The notes under the pieces were generated by a model that searched no databases, was not told where the DNA came from, and saw only the letters and a list, made by a program, of their open reading frames with translations. Below, piece by piece: positions 1 to 6,680 of a stretch of 9,621 nt of DNA. This stretch comes from JALWSI01 sp964569095 [NCBI: uncultured Aquificales bacterium] (GTDB taxonomy: Bacteria; Thermosulfidibacterota; Thermosulfidibacteria; Thermosulfidibacterales): NCBI GenBank assembly GCA_964569095.1, contig CAZMTB010000094.1, positions 1 through 9,621 on the forward strand. Reading direction: 5' to 3'. The translations under genes and the position numbers were made by a program. How positions within the stretch are numbered: the first letter of the stretch is position 1; every line of letters begins with the position of its first letter.

Positions 1-921
1 GAAGACGCAAAGGCCATGTGCCGAATCACCGCAGAGGCCCTGGGCTGTGGCGAGGAGGAGGTGCTGGTCTGTTCCACGGGAGTGATAGGCGAGTTTTTGC
101 CCATGGAGGCGGTGAAACGAGGCATTCTTGAAGCCTCAAAGGCCCTCTCACGGCGGGGGGACGCGGAGTTCGCCAAGGCCATACTCACCACAGACACCGG
201 CACAAAGACCTGTTCATGGCAGGGAGAGGGTTTCTGCATAGGCGCCGCGGCAAAGGGGGCCGGCATGATTCACCCAAACATGGCCACCATGCTCGCCTTC
301 ATCACCACCGACATAGAGGCACCCCCAGAAGACCTCCAGGCAGCCTTGAGTAGAGCCGTCAGCCTATCTTTCAACCGCATAACCGTGGACGGCGACACGA
401 GCACCAACGACACGGTGCTAATATTCGCAACGGGTCACTCCAAGGTGAAGTTGAAGGAGAGAGAAGAGGAGTTCTTAGAGGGTCTCCTGGAATGCTGCCA
501 ACATCTGGCCAAGGCGATAGTGAGAGACGGTGAAGGGGCAACAAAGCTGGTCACGGTGAGAGTAAGGGGCACAGAGACCGACTCGGACGCCGAGAGGATA
601 TGTCGCACCATCTCAAACTCCTTGCTTTTCAAGACAGCCCTTTTCGGGGAAGACCCCAACTGGGGGAGAATAGCAGGGGCACTGGGAAGGGCAGGTGTGC
701 CTGTTGACCCGAACGGGTTTTCCATCTTCGTGGGAGAGGTGCCCGTGGTGAGAAACGGCATGGGAGTGGACGGAGACTGGGAGACCCCTGCCCATCAGGT
801 GATGACACGGGACGAGTTTGAGATCACCGTTGAGGTGGGAGAGGGGAAGGGGGAGTTCTGGATGTGGACATGCGACCTAACCCACGGGTACGTCTCGATA
901 AACGCCGACTACCGAAGCTGA
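1..921 (+). CDS. argJ: Arginine biosynthesis bifunctional protein ArgJ, 5'-truncated by the window edge
   Basis: Glutamate N-acetyltransferase/ornithine acetyltransferase: it moves the acetyl group from N-acetylornithine to glutamate in the cyclic arginine pathway, and in some organisms also makes N-acetylglutamate from acetyl-CoA. The frame is open from base 1 (visible start EDAKAMCRITAEALG), so the ATG at 16 is internal. About 306 residues are visible against a usual 390-400, so roughly 90 are missing. Diagnostic stretches are STGVIGEFLPM, TTDTGTK, and KGAGMIHPNMATML, which holds the Ala-Thr autocleavage site; the Thr coded at 286-288 becomes the nucleophile of the beta chain. The protein ends INADYRS, close to the family's usual NADYRT end. 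The reading frame is intact. The next gene converges on it with a 31-base gap. Whether the enzyme is mono- or bifunctional cannot be told from sequence. Confidence 0.96.
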   Translation, partial: EDAKAMCRITAEALGCGEEEVLVCSTGVIGEFLPMEAVKRGILEASKALSRRGDAEFAKAILTTDTGTKTCSWQGEGFCIGAAAKGAGMIHPNMATMLAFITTDIEAPPEDLQAALSRAVSLSFNRITVDGDTSTNDTVLIFATGHSKVKLKEREEEFLEGLLECCQHLAKAIVRDGEGATKLVTVRVRGTETDSDAERICRTISNSLLFKTALFGEDPNWGRIAGALGRAGVPVDPNGFSIFVGEVPVVRNGMGVDGDWETPAHQVMTRDEFEITVEVGEGKGEFWMWTCDLTHGYVSINADYRS

Positions 922-957
922 GAAACCGGGACTCCACCATCCTTGGTTAGTCTCAGC
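917..957. terminator. Stem-loop between convergent argJ and the 246-residue gene
   Basis: Bases 917-923 (GCTGAGA) pair with 951-957 (TCTCAGC) and 924-927 (AACC) with 945-948 (GGTT), leaving a 2-base bulge at 949-950. The top can extend by a short GGGA/TCCT stem (928-931 with 940-943). The argJ stop TGA (919-921) lies in one arm, and the reverse-strand stop (953-955) lies opposite it, so the two stop codons pair with each other. There is no clear U-tract on either side. A bidirectional terminator or 3'-end stabiliser is inferred from position and symmetry. Confidence 0.5.
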
Positions 958-1693
958 CCGCCGAGACCTCCTCCACCAGGGAACTCAATCGCTCCAACTG
1001 GTCCTTGCTGCCCTCCACGCCAATCCACACGCCCCCCTCTGCACCAAAGGCTCCGCCAGCTGCCACCAGCTCTGCCTGGGCACCGGCGAGAGCTTCTATT
1101 GCCTCAATCTCGGTGAACACGTCCCCCGTCATGGGAAAGAGGCGCAAGCCCTTGGTGCCAGTCCTGTTTACGCGATTTGCCAAGGCCATAATGCCCTCGC
1201 AAACCCTCTTCTCCAGTCCAACTGGAATCAGAAGTCCAACCCTTCTGCCCACCACCGCCTGGGCAATCACCCCCATGGTTCCCGCTCTCTCGTGGCCAAT
1301 AAGAACTCCCGCCTCCCGTGCGGAGAGATTGAGGGCATTGGCCCCCTTCAAGATGAGGTCACCCTCCCCAAGTCCGTCCGCCACATCGAAGATGGTGGCA
1401 CCCCTTCTCCAGACCCCTTTGGAGATGACCACATCCCCCGGGAAATCTCCCGCCTCGGGAAGGCCGCCGGGAGGGTGGGTAACTCCCCTGAAGAAGCGGT
1501 GGAAGGGAAAGTCCCCAACATCCTCCCCTATCACCCCCAACAGCTCCCGGGCAACGGAGGCATTGGTGGTTCCCGCAACCACAACAACGGTACCCCTCTC
1601 AAGGGTCTCCAGCACCCTGGGATGCCTGGAAATCCCCTTTCCAATCAGGCGTTTTCCCACTTTAGGGGTCAAGAAGAAGAGGGCCGTAGCCAT
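953..1693 (-). CDS. Conserved-looking protein of unknown function (246 residues)
   Basis: I do not recognise this protein with certainty. It starts at an ATG (1691-1693) with a purine-rich GGGGAGAAGG just upstream. There is no signal peptide or membrane segment, so it is probably cytoplasmic. Visible blocks look like a real globular enzyme or ligand-binding fold: a strand and turn VVVVAGTTNASVARELL (about residues 35-51), GDVVISKG (about 87-94), GDLILKGANALN (about 111-122), and a Gly-rich AGGAFGAEGGVWIG towards the end. The GTTNA and KGANALN turns recall the phosphate-binding loops of the sugar-isomerase/DeoR effector-domain (ISOCOT-like) fold, but that is only an impression. It sits 12 bases downstream of the CBS-domain gene on the same strand and is very probably co-transcribed with it. 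A link to a nucleotide-sensing regulator is inference from position only. Confidence 0.85.
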   Translation of the reverse strand: MATALFFLTPKVGKRLIGKGISRHPRVLETLERGTVVVVAGTTNASVARELLGVIGEDVGDFPFHRFFRGVTHPPGGLPEAGDFPGDVVISKGVWRRGATIFDVADGLGEGDLILKGANALNLSAREAGVLIGHERAGTMGVIAQAVVGRRVGLLIPVGLEKRVCEGIMALANRVNRTGTKGLRLFPMTGDVFTEIEAIEALAGAQAELVAAGGAFGAEGGVWIGVEGSKDQLERLSSLVEEVSAG

Positions 1694-1705
1694 CCCTTCT
1701 CCCCA

Positions 1706-2143
1706 CTATCCCCCTGAAAGGATGTACTTCTCAAGTTCGCTAATGGTGAATTTCTGGCTCGATATTATCTCGTGTACTACGTCACCTATGCTTATTATCC
1801 CCAGTAGCTTGCCATCCTCCATCACGGGAAGGTGTCTAACGTGCTCCTCAGTCATCAAGGCCAGACAGGCCTCCAGGGGATAATCGGGAGAGACGTAGAG
1901 AATCTCCTTGGTCATCAGTTCAGAAACCTTGCAGTCTTTCGAGGACTTGCCCTGCAGAATAACCTTTCTCGCGTAGTCCCTCTCGGAGAAGATACCAACC
2001 AGTCTATCCCCCTCCATCACCAGCACCGCGCCTATGTTCTTGTCCGCCATGACCTCCAAGGCCTCGTAAACGGTGGCCTCTGGAGAGACACTCCATATCT
2101 CTTTACCCTTTTTCCCTAAAACATCCTTCACCGTCCCAGCCAT
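1706..2143 (-). CDS. CBS-domain-pair protein (putative adenine-nucleotide sensor)
   Basis: A stand-alone tandem CBS (Bateman) module of 145 residues with no catalytic domain. CBS1 spans about residues 8-65 and has WSVSPEATVYEAL and VGIFSERDYARKV. CBS2 spans about 72-135 and has VSPDYPLEACLALM and RHLPVMEDGKLLGIISIGDVV. Such pairs usually bind AMP, ATP, NAD or S-adenosylmethionine and act on partner proteins; the target here is unknown. I choose the ATG at 2141-2143 because GGGAGG lies six bases before it. The ATG two codons upstream (2147-2149) directly abuts GGAGG and leaves no spacer. The gene is followed after 12 bases by the unidentified 246-residue gene, its likely operon partner, and preceded by a tRNA-Thr gene and a hairpin on the same strand. 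Confidence 0.93.
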   Translation of the reverse strand: MAGTVKDVLGKKGKEIWSVSPEATVYEALEVMADKNIGAVLVMEGDRLVGIFSERDYARKVILQGKSSKDCKVSELMTKEILYVSPDYPLEACLALMTEEHVRHLPVMEDGKLLGIISIGDVVHEIISSQKFTISELEKYILSGG

Positions 2144-2168
2144 ATCCATCCTCCCGGGTAGTATTTCG

Positions 2169-2216
2169 GTATTGGGTTAAGGGTATGCCTACGGGCTATC
2201 CTTTCAATACCCAATG
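2169..2216 (-). other. Imperfect stem-loop between tRNA-Thr and the CBS gene
   Basis: Outer arms ATTGGGT (2171-2177) and ACCCAAT (2209-2215) pair perfectly. Inside, AAGGG (2179-2183) pairs with the mirror CCTTT/TCCTT segment (about 2199-2204, one G-U), and GCC/GGC close a TACG loop (about 2187-2196), with mismatches between the segments. No U-tract follows on either strand. It lies on the reverse-strand path from the tRNA to the CBS gene, so it could be a 3' structure for the tRNA transcript or part of the CBS-gene leader. Function is not evident. Confidence 0.35.
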
Positions 2217-2281
2217 ATGGCAGTATCATGGTAGAAAGAGAGCAGTAGCCTGAAAGACCAACAGCAATAGTGAACCAAGGT

Positions 2282-2357
2282 TGGAGCCAGCGGGCGGATT
2301 TGAACCGCCGACCTGCTGATTACGAATCAGCTGCTCTGCCAACTGAGCTACGCTGGC
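2282..2357 (-). tRNA. tRNA-Thr (anticodon CGU), CCA encoded
   Basis: A full 76-base cloverleaf reads on the reverse strand from 2357 to 2282. The 7-bp acceptor stem is GCCAGCG/CGCTGGC with discriminator U and a genome-encoded CCA (2284-2282). The D arm is GCTC...GAGC. The anticodon stem GCTGA/TCAGC encloses the loop TTCGTAA, giving anticodon CGU, which reads the threonine codon ACG. The variable loop is AGGTC, and the T arm is GGCGG-TTCAAAT-CCGCC. All stems pair perfectly. It lies 46 bases downstream of comF on the same strand; I see no convincing promoter of its own, so read-through from comF is possible. Confidence 0.97.
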
Positions 2358-2403
2358 CTGCCCTGAAAAAGCAGGTATCCTGTAGAGGCAACGGCCACAC
2401 CTG

Positions 2404-3126
2404 TCAACCCTCCCTTCTCAAGGTTCGGGCCAATGTGATCAACCCAATCCAGGTCGCACCGGCACCCCTCAACACCTTTGCAGCCTCGTCCGCCGTGGCC
2501 AGAGAGGTGGCAACGTCGTCAACGAGCACTATTCTCTTACCTTTGAGATCACCGGTTGCCTCAAAAGCACCCCTCACGTTATCCGATCTCTCTTCAAGCG
2601 AAAACCCCGCCTGGCGAGGGGCATGCCTTCTCCTCCTCAACACGTGTCCAAAGGGCATGTTCAAAAAACGGGCAACCTCCTTGGCCATCCAGTGCGACTG
2701 GTTGAAACCCCTCTCCCAGACCCTTCTCCAGTGCAGGGGCACGGGAACCACGAGGTTTGCCTCCTGGAAGGGCTCAATCACCCCCTGGGACCTGCGCAGG
2801 GAGAGTCCCTCTACCAGAAGCCTCCTCACCTCTCCCCACAACGCCGGTCTTCCCCTCAACTTCAAAGCCAGTACCACATCCCTCAAAACCCCCTCGTAGG
2901 GATAGAAGCTCAAGGCAAAGTCGATGCTCAGCTCCCTGGTGATGCACCTGCCGCACATGTGGTGAAATCCCGCGGAAAGAGGCTCTGCACAACGGGTACA
3001 GTGGTAAAGCATGGGCCTGATACTATCCCTACAGCGGGGGCAAATGAGTCCCCCGCCCTTCGCACCGCATCCCACGCAGGTTGCGGGCAACACCAAAGAG
3101 AGAAGCCGTCTCAAACCTTTTTGCAC
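2404..3126 (-). CDS. comF: ComF-family phosphoribosyltransferase-like protein
   Basis: A double zinc-ribbon plus phosphoribosyltransferase-fold protein of 240 residues. In naturally competent bacteria ComF takes part in DNA uptake; its role in most others is not defined. Two cysteine clusters at the N-terminus probably bind zinc: C17/C20/C29/C32 and C43/C46/C58/C61. The family hallmarks PVPLHWRRVWERGFNQS and RIVLVDDVATSLAT follow. The second is the PRPP-binding loop, but the usual TTGAT is TSLAT here, so the conserved Gly is lost. I choose the GTG at 3124-3126 because TTGAGG ends six bases before it; the frame is also open to a TTG at 3138, which has no good ribosome site. The gene is divergent from the dihydroorotate dehydrogenase-like operon, and its start codon lies inside that operon's -35 box. 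No other competence gene is in the window. Confidence 0.93.
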   Translation of the reverse strand: MQKGLRRLLSLVLPATCVGCGAKGGGLICPRCRDSIRPMLYHCTRCAEPLSAGFHHMCGRCITRELSIDFALSFYPYEGVLRDVVLALKLRGRPALWGEVRRLLVEGLSLRRSQGVIEPFQEANLVVPVPLHWRRVWERGFNQSHWMAKEVARFLNMPFGHVLRRRRHAPRQAGFSLEERSDNVRGAFEATGDLKGKRIVLVDDVATSLATADEAAKVLRGAGATWIGLITLARTLRREG

Positions 3127-3149
3127 ACCACACCTCAAGGGGATATACT
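3121..3149 (+). promoter_or_regulatory. Sigma-70-type promoter of the rightward six-gene operon
   Basis: TTGCAC (3121-3126) and TATACT (3144-3149) are separated by exactly 17 bases. They match the sigma-70 -35 and -10 consensus at four to five of six positions each. Transcription would start near 3156, giving a leader of about 27 bases before the ATG at 3183. The -35 box covers the comF start codon on the other strand, so RNA polymerase binding here could interfere with comF expression. I found no equally good promoter for comF in the same 56-base gap. Confidence 0.7.
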
Positions 3150-3182
3150 GAGATTAGCTACAGGAAAGAGAAAGGGGAAGAG

Positions 3183-4250
3183 ATGGGTTGCCAAGAACTC
3201 GCCACCTACAGAATGGATGAACCCTACCAGGAAAACTTAGAAAAGGGTCCAAAGAGAGACGGTAAATACCCCCAAGTACTGCCCCGGATACCAACACCCC
3301 TCTTCGACTTCACCTTGAACTCCCCTCTGGGAATACCTGCGGGGCTGCTCCTCGACTCTCGGTGGGTGGAATACTACGGCCAGATGGGGTTCGACCTTCT
3401 AACCTACAAGACGGTTAGGAGCAGGGAGTACCCCTCACACCCCATGCCAAACTGCCTCTTTGTGAAGAGCGGGCCCTTGGAACCCTCCCACCTGCCAAAA
3501 CGGCTCGTGGCTCCTTATTCGTGGGAACCAGATGACTGCCGCAGGGTAACGATAACCAACTCCTTCGGCATGCCCTCGCGATCCCCAGAGTGGTGGCAAG
3601 AGGACGTGGAACGCTCGCTAAACACCCTGGGAGAGGGACAATTACTGGTGGTGAGCGTCGTAGGCACCTACGATGGAACCGAGGAGGGCTTAGTGAAAGA
3701 CTTCGAGCGGGTGGTGTCGATGGCAAGGGAGACGGGGGTAAAGGTGGTAGAGATGAACCTCTCTTGCCCAAACACCGCCGATGGAGAGGGCAGTATCTAC
3801 TCCGATCCACCTCTTGCCGAGAGAATCGCCCAAAGGGTTCGCAAGATGCATCCCGAGCTCTTCTTGATGGTGAAGGTGGGATACCTCACAGGCCTCCCCC
3901 TCCTAGAACTGATGAAGGCAGTCTCACCCTGGGTAGACGGTGTGGTAGGAATAAACTCCTACCAGTCGCAGGTTCAACGGCCAGACGGCACTCCCGCCCT
4001 CGGGCCAGAAAGAGAACTAAGCGGCGTGTGCGGGTGGGCCATCCGCCCCTTGGGACTCAGCTTCGTGAGAGAGGCGAGGGAGATCGCAAAGGCCCATGGC
4101 ATGCCCTGTTCTCTATTAGGATGTGGAGGGGTAACCCAGGCGGTGCACTTCGACGAGTACCTGAAGGCAGGGGCAGAGATTGTGCTCACCTGCGTGGGTG
4201 CCATGTTCCATCCCCAGCTGGCCGCAGAGTGGAAGATGCAGCATGGATGA
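3183..4250 (+). CDS. Dihydroorotate dehydrogenase-like FMN protein (class 1-like, divergent)
   Basis: A TIM-barrel flavoprotein of the dihydroorotate dehydrogenase superfamily, 355 residues, likely soluble. The active-site segment EMNLSCPNT contains C195, the position that acts as base in class 1 enzymes (class 2 has Ser), with N192 nearby. K76 in the TYKTV strand and K231 in MVKVGY fit FMN and substrate contacts. The segment GVCGWAIRPLGLSFVREA and a Gly-rich phosphate-binding end (LLGCGGVTQAVHFDEYLKAGAEIV) complete the pattern. It is longer than usual class 1 enzymes, has a roughly 35-residue N-terminal extension, and its N-terminal barrel differs from true PyrD. It may therefore act on another substrate, so I give no pyrD symbol. 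The ATG at 3183 has AGGGGA just upstream. It is the first gene of the operon and overlaps the next gene by 8 bases. No other pyrimidine gene is present. Confidence 0.85.
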   Translation: MGCQELATYRMDEPYQENLEKGPKRDGKYPQVLPRIPTPLFDFTLNSPLGIPAGLLLDSRWVEYYGQMGFDLLTYKTVRSREYPSHPMPNCLFVKSGPLEPSHLPKRLVAPYSWEPDDCRRVTITNSFGMPSRSPEWWQEDVERSLNTLGEGQLLVVSVVGTYDGTEEGLVKDFERVVSMARETGVKVVEMNLSCPNTADGEGSIYSDPPLAERIAQRVRKMHPELFLMVKVGYLTGLPLLELMKAVSPWVDGVVGINSYQSQVQRPDGTPALGPERELSGVCGWAIRPLGLSFVREAREIAKAHGMPCSLLGCGGVTQAVHFDEYLKAGAEIVLTCVGAMFHPQLAAEWKMQHG

Positions 4251-4428
4251 TTCCAAAAGGGTTGCAAACCTCAGCGTAGAGGAGCTGAAAGAGATAGTGA
4301 AGGAAGCCCTCGTAGAGGCTCTTGGGGTCAAGGGAATAGAGAAGGCCAGCGGGAACGAAGAGTGCAACTCCCTGGAAGAGGAGTTTCGCTTGAACCTTTT
4401 TGAGGACGATGAAGGAGGTGTAGCATGA
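4243..4428 (+). CDS. Small acidic protein of unknown function (61 residues)
   Basis: The frame starts at an ATG (4243-4245) inside the end of the upstream gene (8-base overlap, GGAAGA just before) and ends in an ATGA overlap with the downstream gene. This arrangement is typical of translationally coupled genes and argues that the frame is real. Residues 9-29 (NLSVEELKEIVKEALVEALG) should form an amphipathic helix. The C-terminal third is strongly acidic (SLEEEFRLNLFEDDEGG). There is no signal peptide, cysteine cluster or membrane segment. I do not recognise a family. A small helical adaptor or regulatory subunit linking the flavoprotein and the metallo-hydrolase is possible but is inference. 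Confidence 0.75.
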   Translation: MDDSKRVANLSVEELKEIVKEALVEALGVKGIEKASGNEECNSLEEEFRLNLFEDDEGGVA

Positions 4429-5348
4429 TCCTGAGGGAAGCAGACTGGGTGCGGGTGAGGCTGCTGGTAGACAACTTTTTTGATGTATTTGAGCCGTCAA
4501 CGGAGACTGTTCAGAGAGTGACACCTGGCCAGACGAAAAAACCCCTACTTGCCGCCCACGGCTTCGCCCTCTTCGTAGAGGCGGGCGTGAAGGACGGACC
4601 CGTACACAACCTCTTGGTTGACACCAGCCACTCTCCAGCGGTGTTGCTCCACAACATGGAGGCCCTGGGGATAGACCCCGACGGGGTAGAGGCTCTGTTT
4701 CTAACCCACGGGCACGTGGACCATTTTGGCGGACTCACCGGCCTTCTGGAGAGGCGAAGCAACCCACTGGTGGTATACACCCATCCAGACGTATTCCTCA
4801 CCAGGTCCGTGGTCACCCCCAGGGGAAAGGCAGGACCTTGGACCTTCAACAGGAACGAGGCGGAGCAGAAAGGGGCCCACTTTGACCTGGAGGTGACCCC
4901 CAGGGTGATCAACGACTACTTCCTCCTCTCGGGAGAGGTGCTCCGCACAACGGAGTTTGAGAAGCCCTGGCCAGCTGCCCGGGTGGAGAGGGACGGCAGG
5001 GAAGAGACGGACCACTTCCTCGACGAGCAGGCGCTGATTATGAAGGTGAAGGGAAAGGGTCTCGTGGTGATAGCGGGCTGCTCGCACCCCGGAATAATCA
5101 ACATGCTGAAGCACGCCGTGGACCTTGCCGCCACCCCCATACACACGGTTATTGGAGGATTCCACCTGGGAACGGTGGACGCCGAGACCATGGAAAAGAC
5201 CATAGATGCGCTGGACGAGATGGTGTCCCACCTTGTGATACCATGCCACTGCACCAGCTTCAGGGCCACTAAGGCATTGGCAGAGAGACTGGGAGATAGG
5301 TTTGCCGTGAACTGCGTGGGCAGCCTTGTGAAGATCGGGGAGGCTTGA
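4425..5348 (+). CDS. Metallo-beta-lactamase-fold hydrolase of the COG1237 (MJ0301-like) type
   Basis: A 307-residue cytoplasmic metallo-hydrolase. The metal motif THGHVDHFGG supplies H95, H97, D99 and H100. Later ligands or active-site positions are H221 in AGCSHPGI, H247 in GGFHLG and H275 in PCHCTS. The GCSHPG and PCHCT blocks are characteristic of COG1237, often annotated as 7,8-dihydropterin-6-yl-methyl-4-(beta-D-ribofuranosyl)aminobenzene 5'-phosphate synthase after a methanogen protein. That name is not safe in a bacterium with no methanopterin genes in view, so I call only the family. The N-terminal LVDNFFDVF and the LLVDTSHSP strand fit the same family. The start overlaps the small upstream gene by four bases (ATGA). 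A 69-base gap separates it from hisI. Confidence 0.92.
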   Translation: MILREADWVRVRLLVDNFFDVFEPSTETVQRVTPGQTKKPLLAAHGFALFVEAGVKDGPVHNLLVDTSHSPAVLLHNMEALGIDPDGVEALFLTHGHVDHFGGLTGLLERRSNPLVVYTHPDVFLTRSVVTPRGKAGPWTFNRNEAEQKGAHFDLEVTPRVINDYFLLSGEVLRTTEFEKPWPAARVERDGREETDHFLDEQALIMKVKGKGLVVIAGCSHPGIINMLKHAVDLAATPIHTVIGGFHLGTVDAETMEKTIDALDEMVSHLVIPCHCTSFRATKALAERLGDRFAVNCVGSLVKIGEA

Positions 5349-5404
5349 GCAACCGGGAGAGTGGGAGTAGATAGCCCCCGTGACCGAGAGGATAGATTTC
5401 GCAG

Positions 5405-5410
5405 AAGGAG
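5405..5410 (+). promoter_or_regulatory. Ribosome binding site that fixes the hisI start
   Basis: AAGGAG is a strong Shine-Dalgarno match seven bases before GTG 5418. It favours this start over the upstream in-frame GTG at 5361, which is preceded only by GGGAGA and falls close behind the stop of the previous gene. Confidence 0.75.
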
Positions 5411-5417
5411 AGCCGTA

Positions 5418-5801
5418 GTGAGAGAGAGACTGGTAGACTTCGAGAAGGGAGACGGCATCGTCCCCGTCATCGCCCAAGAGGCAGAGACGGGGGAGGTGCT
5501 GATGCTCGCCTACATGAACCAAGAGGCTTGGGAAGAGACCCTCAAGACCGGAAAGGCCTGCTACTGGAGCAGGTCCAGGAAGAGACTTTGGAGAAAGGGC
5601 GAAGAGTCGGGAAACGTGCAGGTGGTGAAAGAGATCTTCGTTGACTGCGATAACGACACAATACTGCTCAAGGTTGAGCAGATAGGGGGAGCCGCCTGCC
5701 ATGAGGGCTACAGGAGCTGCTTCTTCCGCAAGGTGACCGACCAGGGACTGGAGGTGGTTGGAGAACGGGTCTTCGATCCCAAAGAGGTGTACAAGAGATG
5801 A
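5418..5801 (+). CDS. hisI: Phosphoribosyl-AMP cyclohydrolase (HisI)
   Basis: It opens the adenine ring of phosphoribosyl-AMP, the third step of histidine biosynthesis. The protein has 127 residues and is the stand-alone cyclohydrolase form, without a fused HisE pyrophosphohydrolase domain. The core [13 protein letters not shown], the [17 protein letters not shown] block and the metal motif DCDND (D76, C77, D78, D80) are all present. With C94 and C101 these give the family's magnesium (Asp) and zinc (Cys) sites. I choose the GTG at 5418-5420 because AAGGAG lies seven bases before it. The frame is open to a GTG at 5361, but that would add an Arg-rich tail unlike the family. Its TGA overlaps the hisG ATG (ATGA), so the two are translationally coupled. 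Confidence 0.96.
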   Translation: MRERLVDFEKGDGIVPVIAQEAETGEVLMLAYMNQEAWEETLKTGKACYWSRSRKRLWRKGEESGNVQVVKEIFVDCDNDTILLKVEQIGGAACHEGYRSCFFRKVTDQGLEVVGERVFDPKEVYKR

Positions 5802-6679
5802 AGAACGGCAAGGTTCTGAAGTTCGGCATACCCAAGGGAAGCTTAGAGGCATCCACAATAGAGCTGTTCAAGCAGGCGGGCTGGAACATCTCGGTGAGCA
5901 GCAGAAGCTACTTTCCCACGGTTGATGACGACGAGCTCAGGTGCTCCCTGGTGAGGGCGCAGGAGATGTCCCGATTCGTGGAGATGGGCACCCTTGATGC
6001 AGGACTGACCGGTAAGGACTGGATCCTGGAGAACGAGTCAGACGTGGTGGTTGTGGGAGATCTGGTCTACTCCAAGGCCACAAGGAAACCCGCCCGGTGG
6101 GTGTTGGTGGTGGCGGAAGACTCACCCATCCAGTGCCCAGAGGATTGCGCAGGCAAAAAGATATACACAGAGCTGGTTGGATTCACAAAGAGGTACTTCC
6201 AGGAGAGGGGAATACCCGTAGAGGTGGAGTTCTCGTGGGGAGCCACCGAGGCCAAGATAATAGAGGGTCTCGCAGACGCCATAGTGGAGGTCACAGAGAC
6301 CGGTAGCACCATTCGGGCCAACGGGCTTAGGATAGTTGAAGAACTAATGGTCACCAATACCCAGTTCATAGTGAACAAAGAGGCCTGGGCCGATCCCTGG
6401 AAACAGGCCAAGGCCCGCAGGATGTACCTGATGCTCACCGCCGCCTTGAAGGCCCGCGACATGGTGGGGCTCAAGATGAACGTGCCCAAGGGCAAACTGG
6501 AGAAGATCATCGAGATACTGCCCAGCGTCACCTCACCAACCGTGTCATCCCTCTACCACTCAGACTGGTACTCCGTGGAGACGGTCAGCACCAAGAGGGA
6601 GGTGAGGTTCTTGATACCCCTACTTCAAGAGGCGGGGGCAGAGGGGATCATAGAGTACCCCCTCAACAAGATGGTTTGA
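5798..6679 (+). CDS. hisG: ATP phosphoribosyltransferase, long form (HisG_L)
   Basis: It condenses ATP and PRPP to phosphoribosyl-ATP, the committed first step of histidine biosynthesis and the usual point of feedback inhibition by histidine. At 293 residues it is the long form, with a catalytic periplasmic-binding-like half (about 1-210) and a C-terminal regulatory domain (about 215-290, with [23 protein letters not shown]). Long-form enzymes do not need HisZ. Motifs include KFGIPKGSL at the N-terminus, [10 protein letters not shown], and the PRPP-loop region from G148 onward ([20 protein letters not shown], then GSTIRANGL). It is coupled to hisI by an ATGA overlap and followed one base later by the ferredoxin start. 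No other histidine gene is in the window, so the pathway is split across the genome. Confidence 0.97.
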   Translation: MKNGKVLKFGIPKGSLEASTIELFKQAGWNISVSSRSYFPTVDDDELRCSLVRAQEMSRFVEMGTLDAGLTGKDWILENESDVVVVGDLVYSKATRKPARWVLVVAEDSPIQCPEDCAGKKIYTELVGFTKRYFQERGIPVEVEFSWGATEAKIIEGLADAIVEVTETGSTIRANGLRIVEELMVTNTQFIVNKEAWADPWKQAKARRMYLMLTAALKARDMVGLKMNVPKGKLEKIIEILPSVTSPTVSSLYHSDWYSVETVSTKREVRFLIPLLQEAGAEGIIEYPLNKMV

Positions 6680-6680
6680 G

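Noticed and set aside
1005-1883. Open frame of 292 codons on the + strand
   Set aside because: It crosses the unidentified 246-residue gene and the CBS gene in antisense, and its translation is Ser/Pro/Thr-rich low complexity.
2270-2899. Open frame on the + strand over the tRNA and comF
   Set aside because: It reads through the complement of a perfect tRNA and through comF in antisense.
3081-3182. Upstream extension of the flavoprotein frame
   Set aside because: It would begin inside comF and cross the promoter. ATG 3183 has a ribosome site and fits the family better.
3590-4279. Open frame of 229 codons on the + strand within the flavoprotein gene
   Set aside because: It is an out-of-frame shadow with Arg/Gly-rich composition. 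The flavoprotein frame contains the NLSCPN motif and barrel strands.
4425-5348. Naming the metallo-hydrolase as a methanopterin-precursor (RFAP) synthase
   Set aside because: The name comes by transfer from a methanogen. Nothing else in the window concerns methanopterin, so only the family is claimed.
4701-5858. Long open frame (385 codons) on the - strand
   Set aside because: It lies opposite the metallo-hydrolase and hisI, both of which have clear family motifs. Its translation is His/Ser/Pro-rich with no recognisable domain. High GC makes such antisense frames common.
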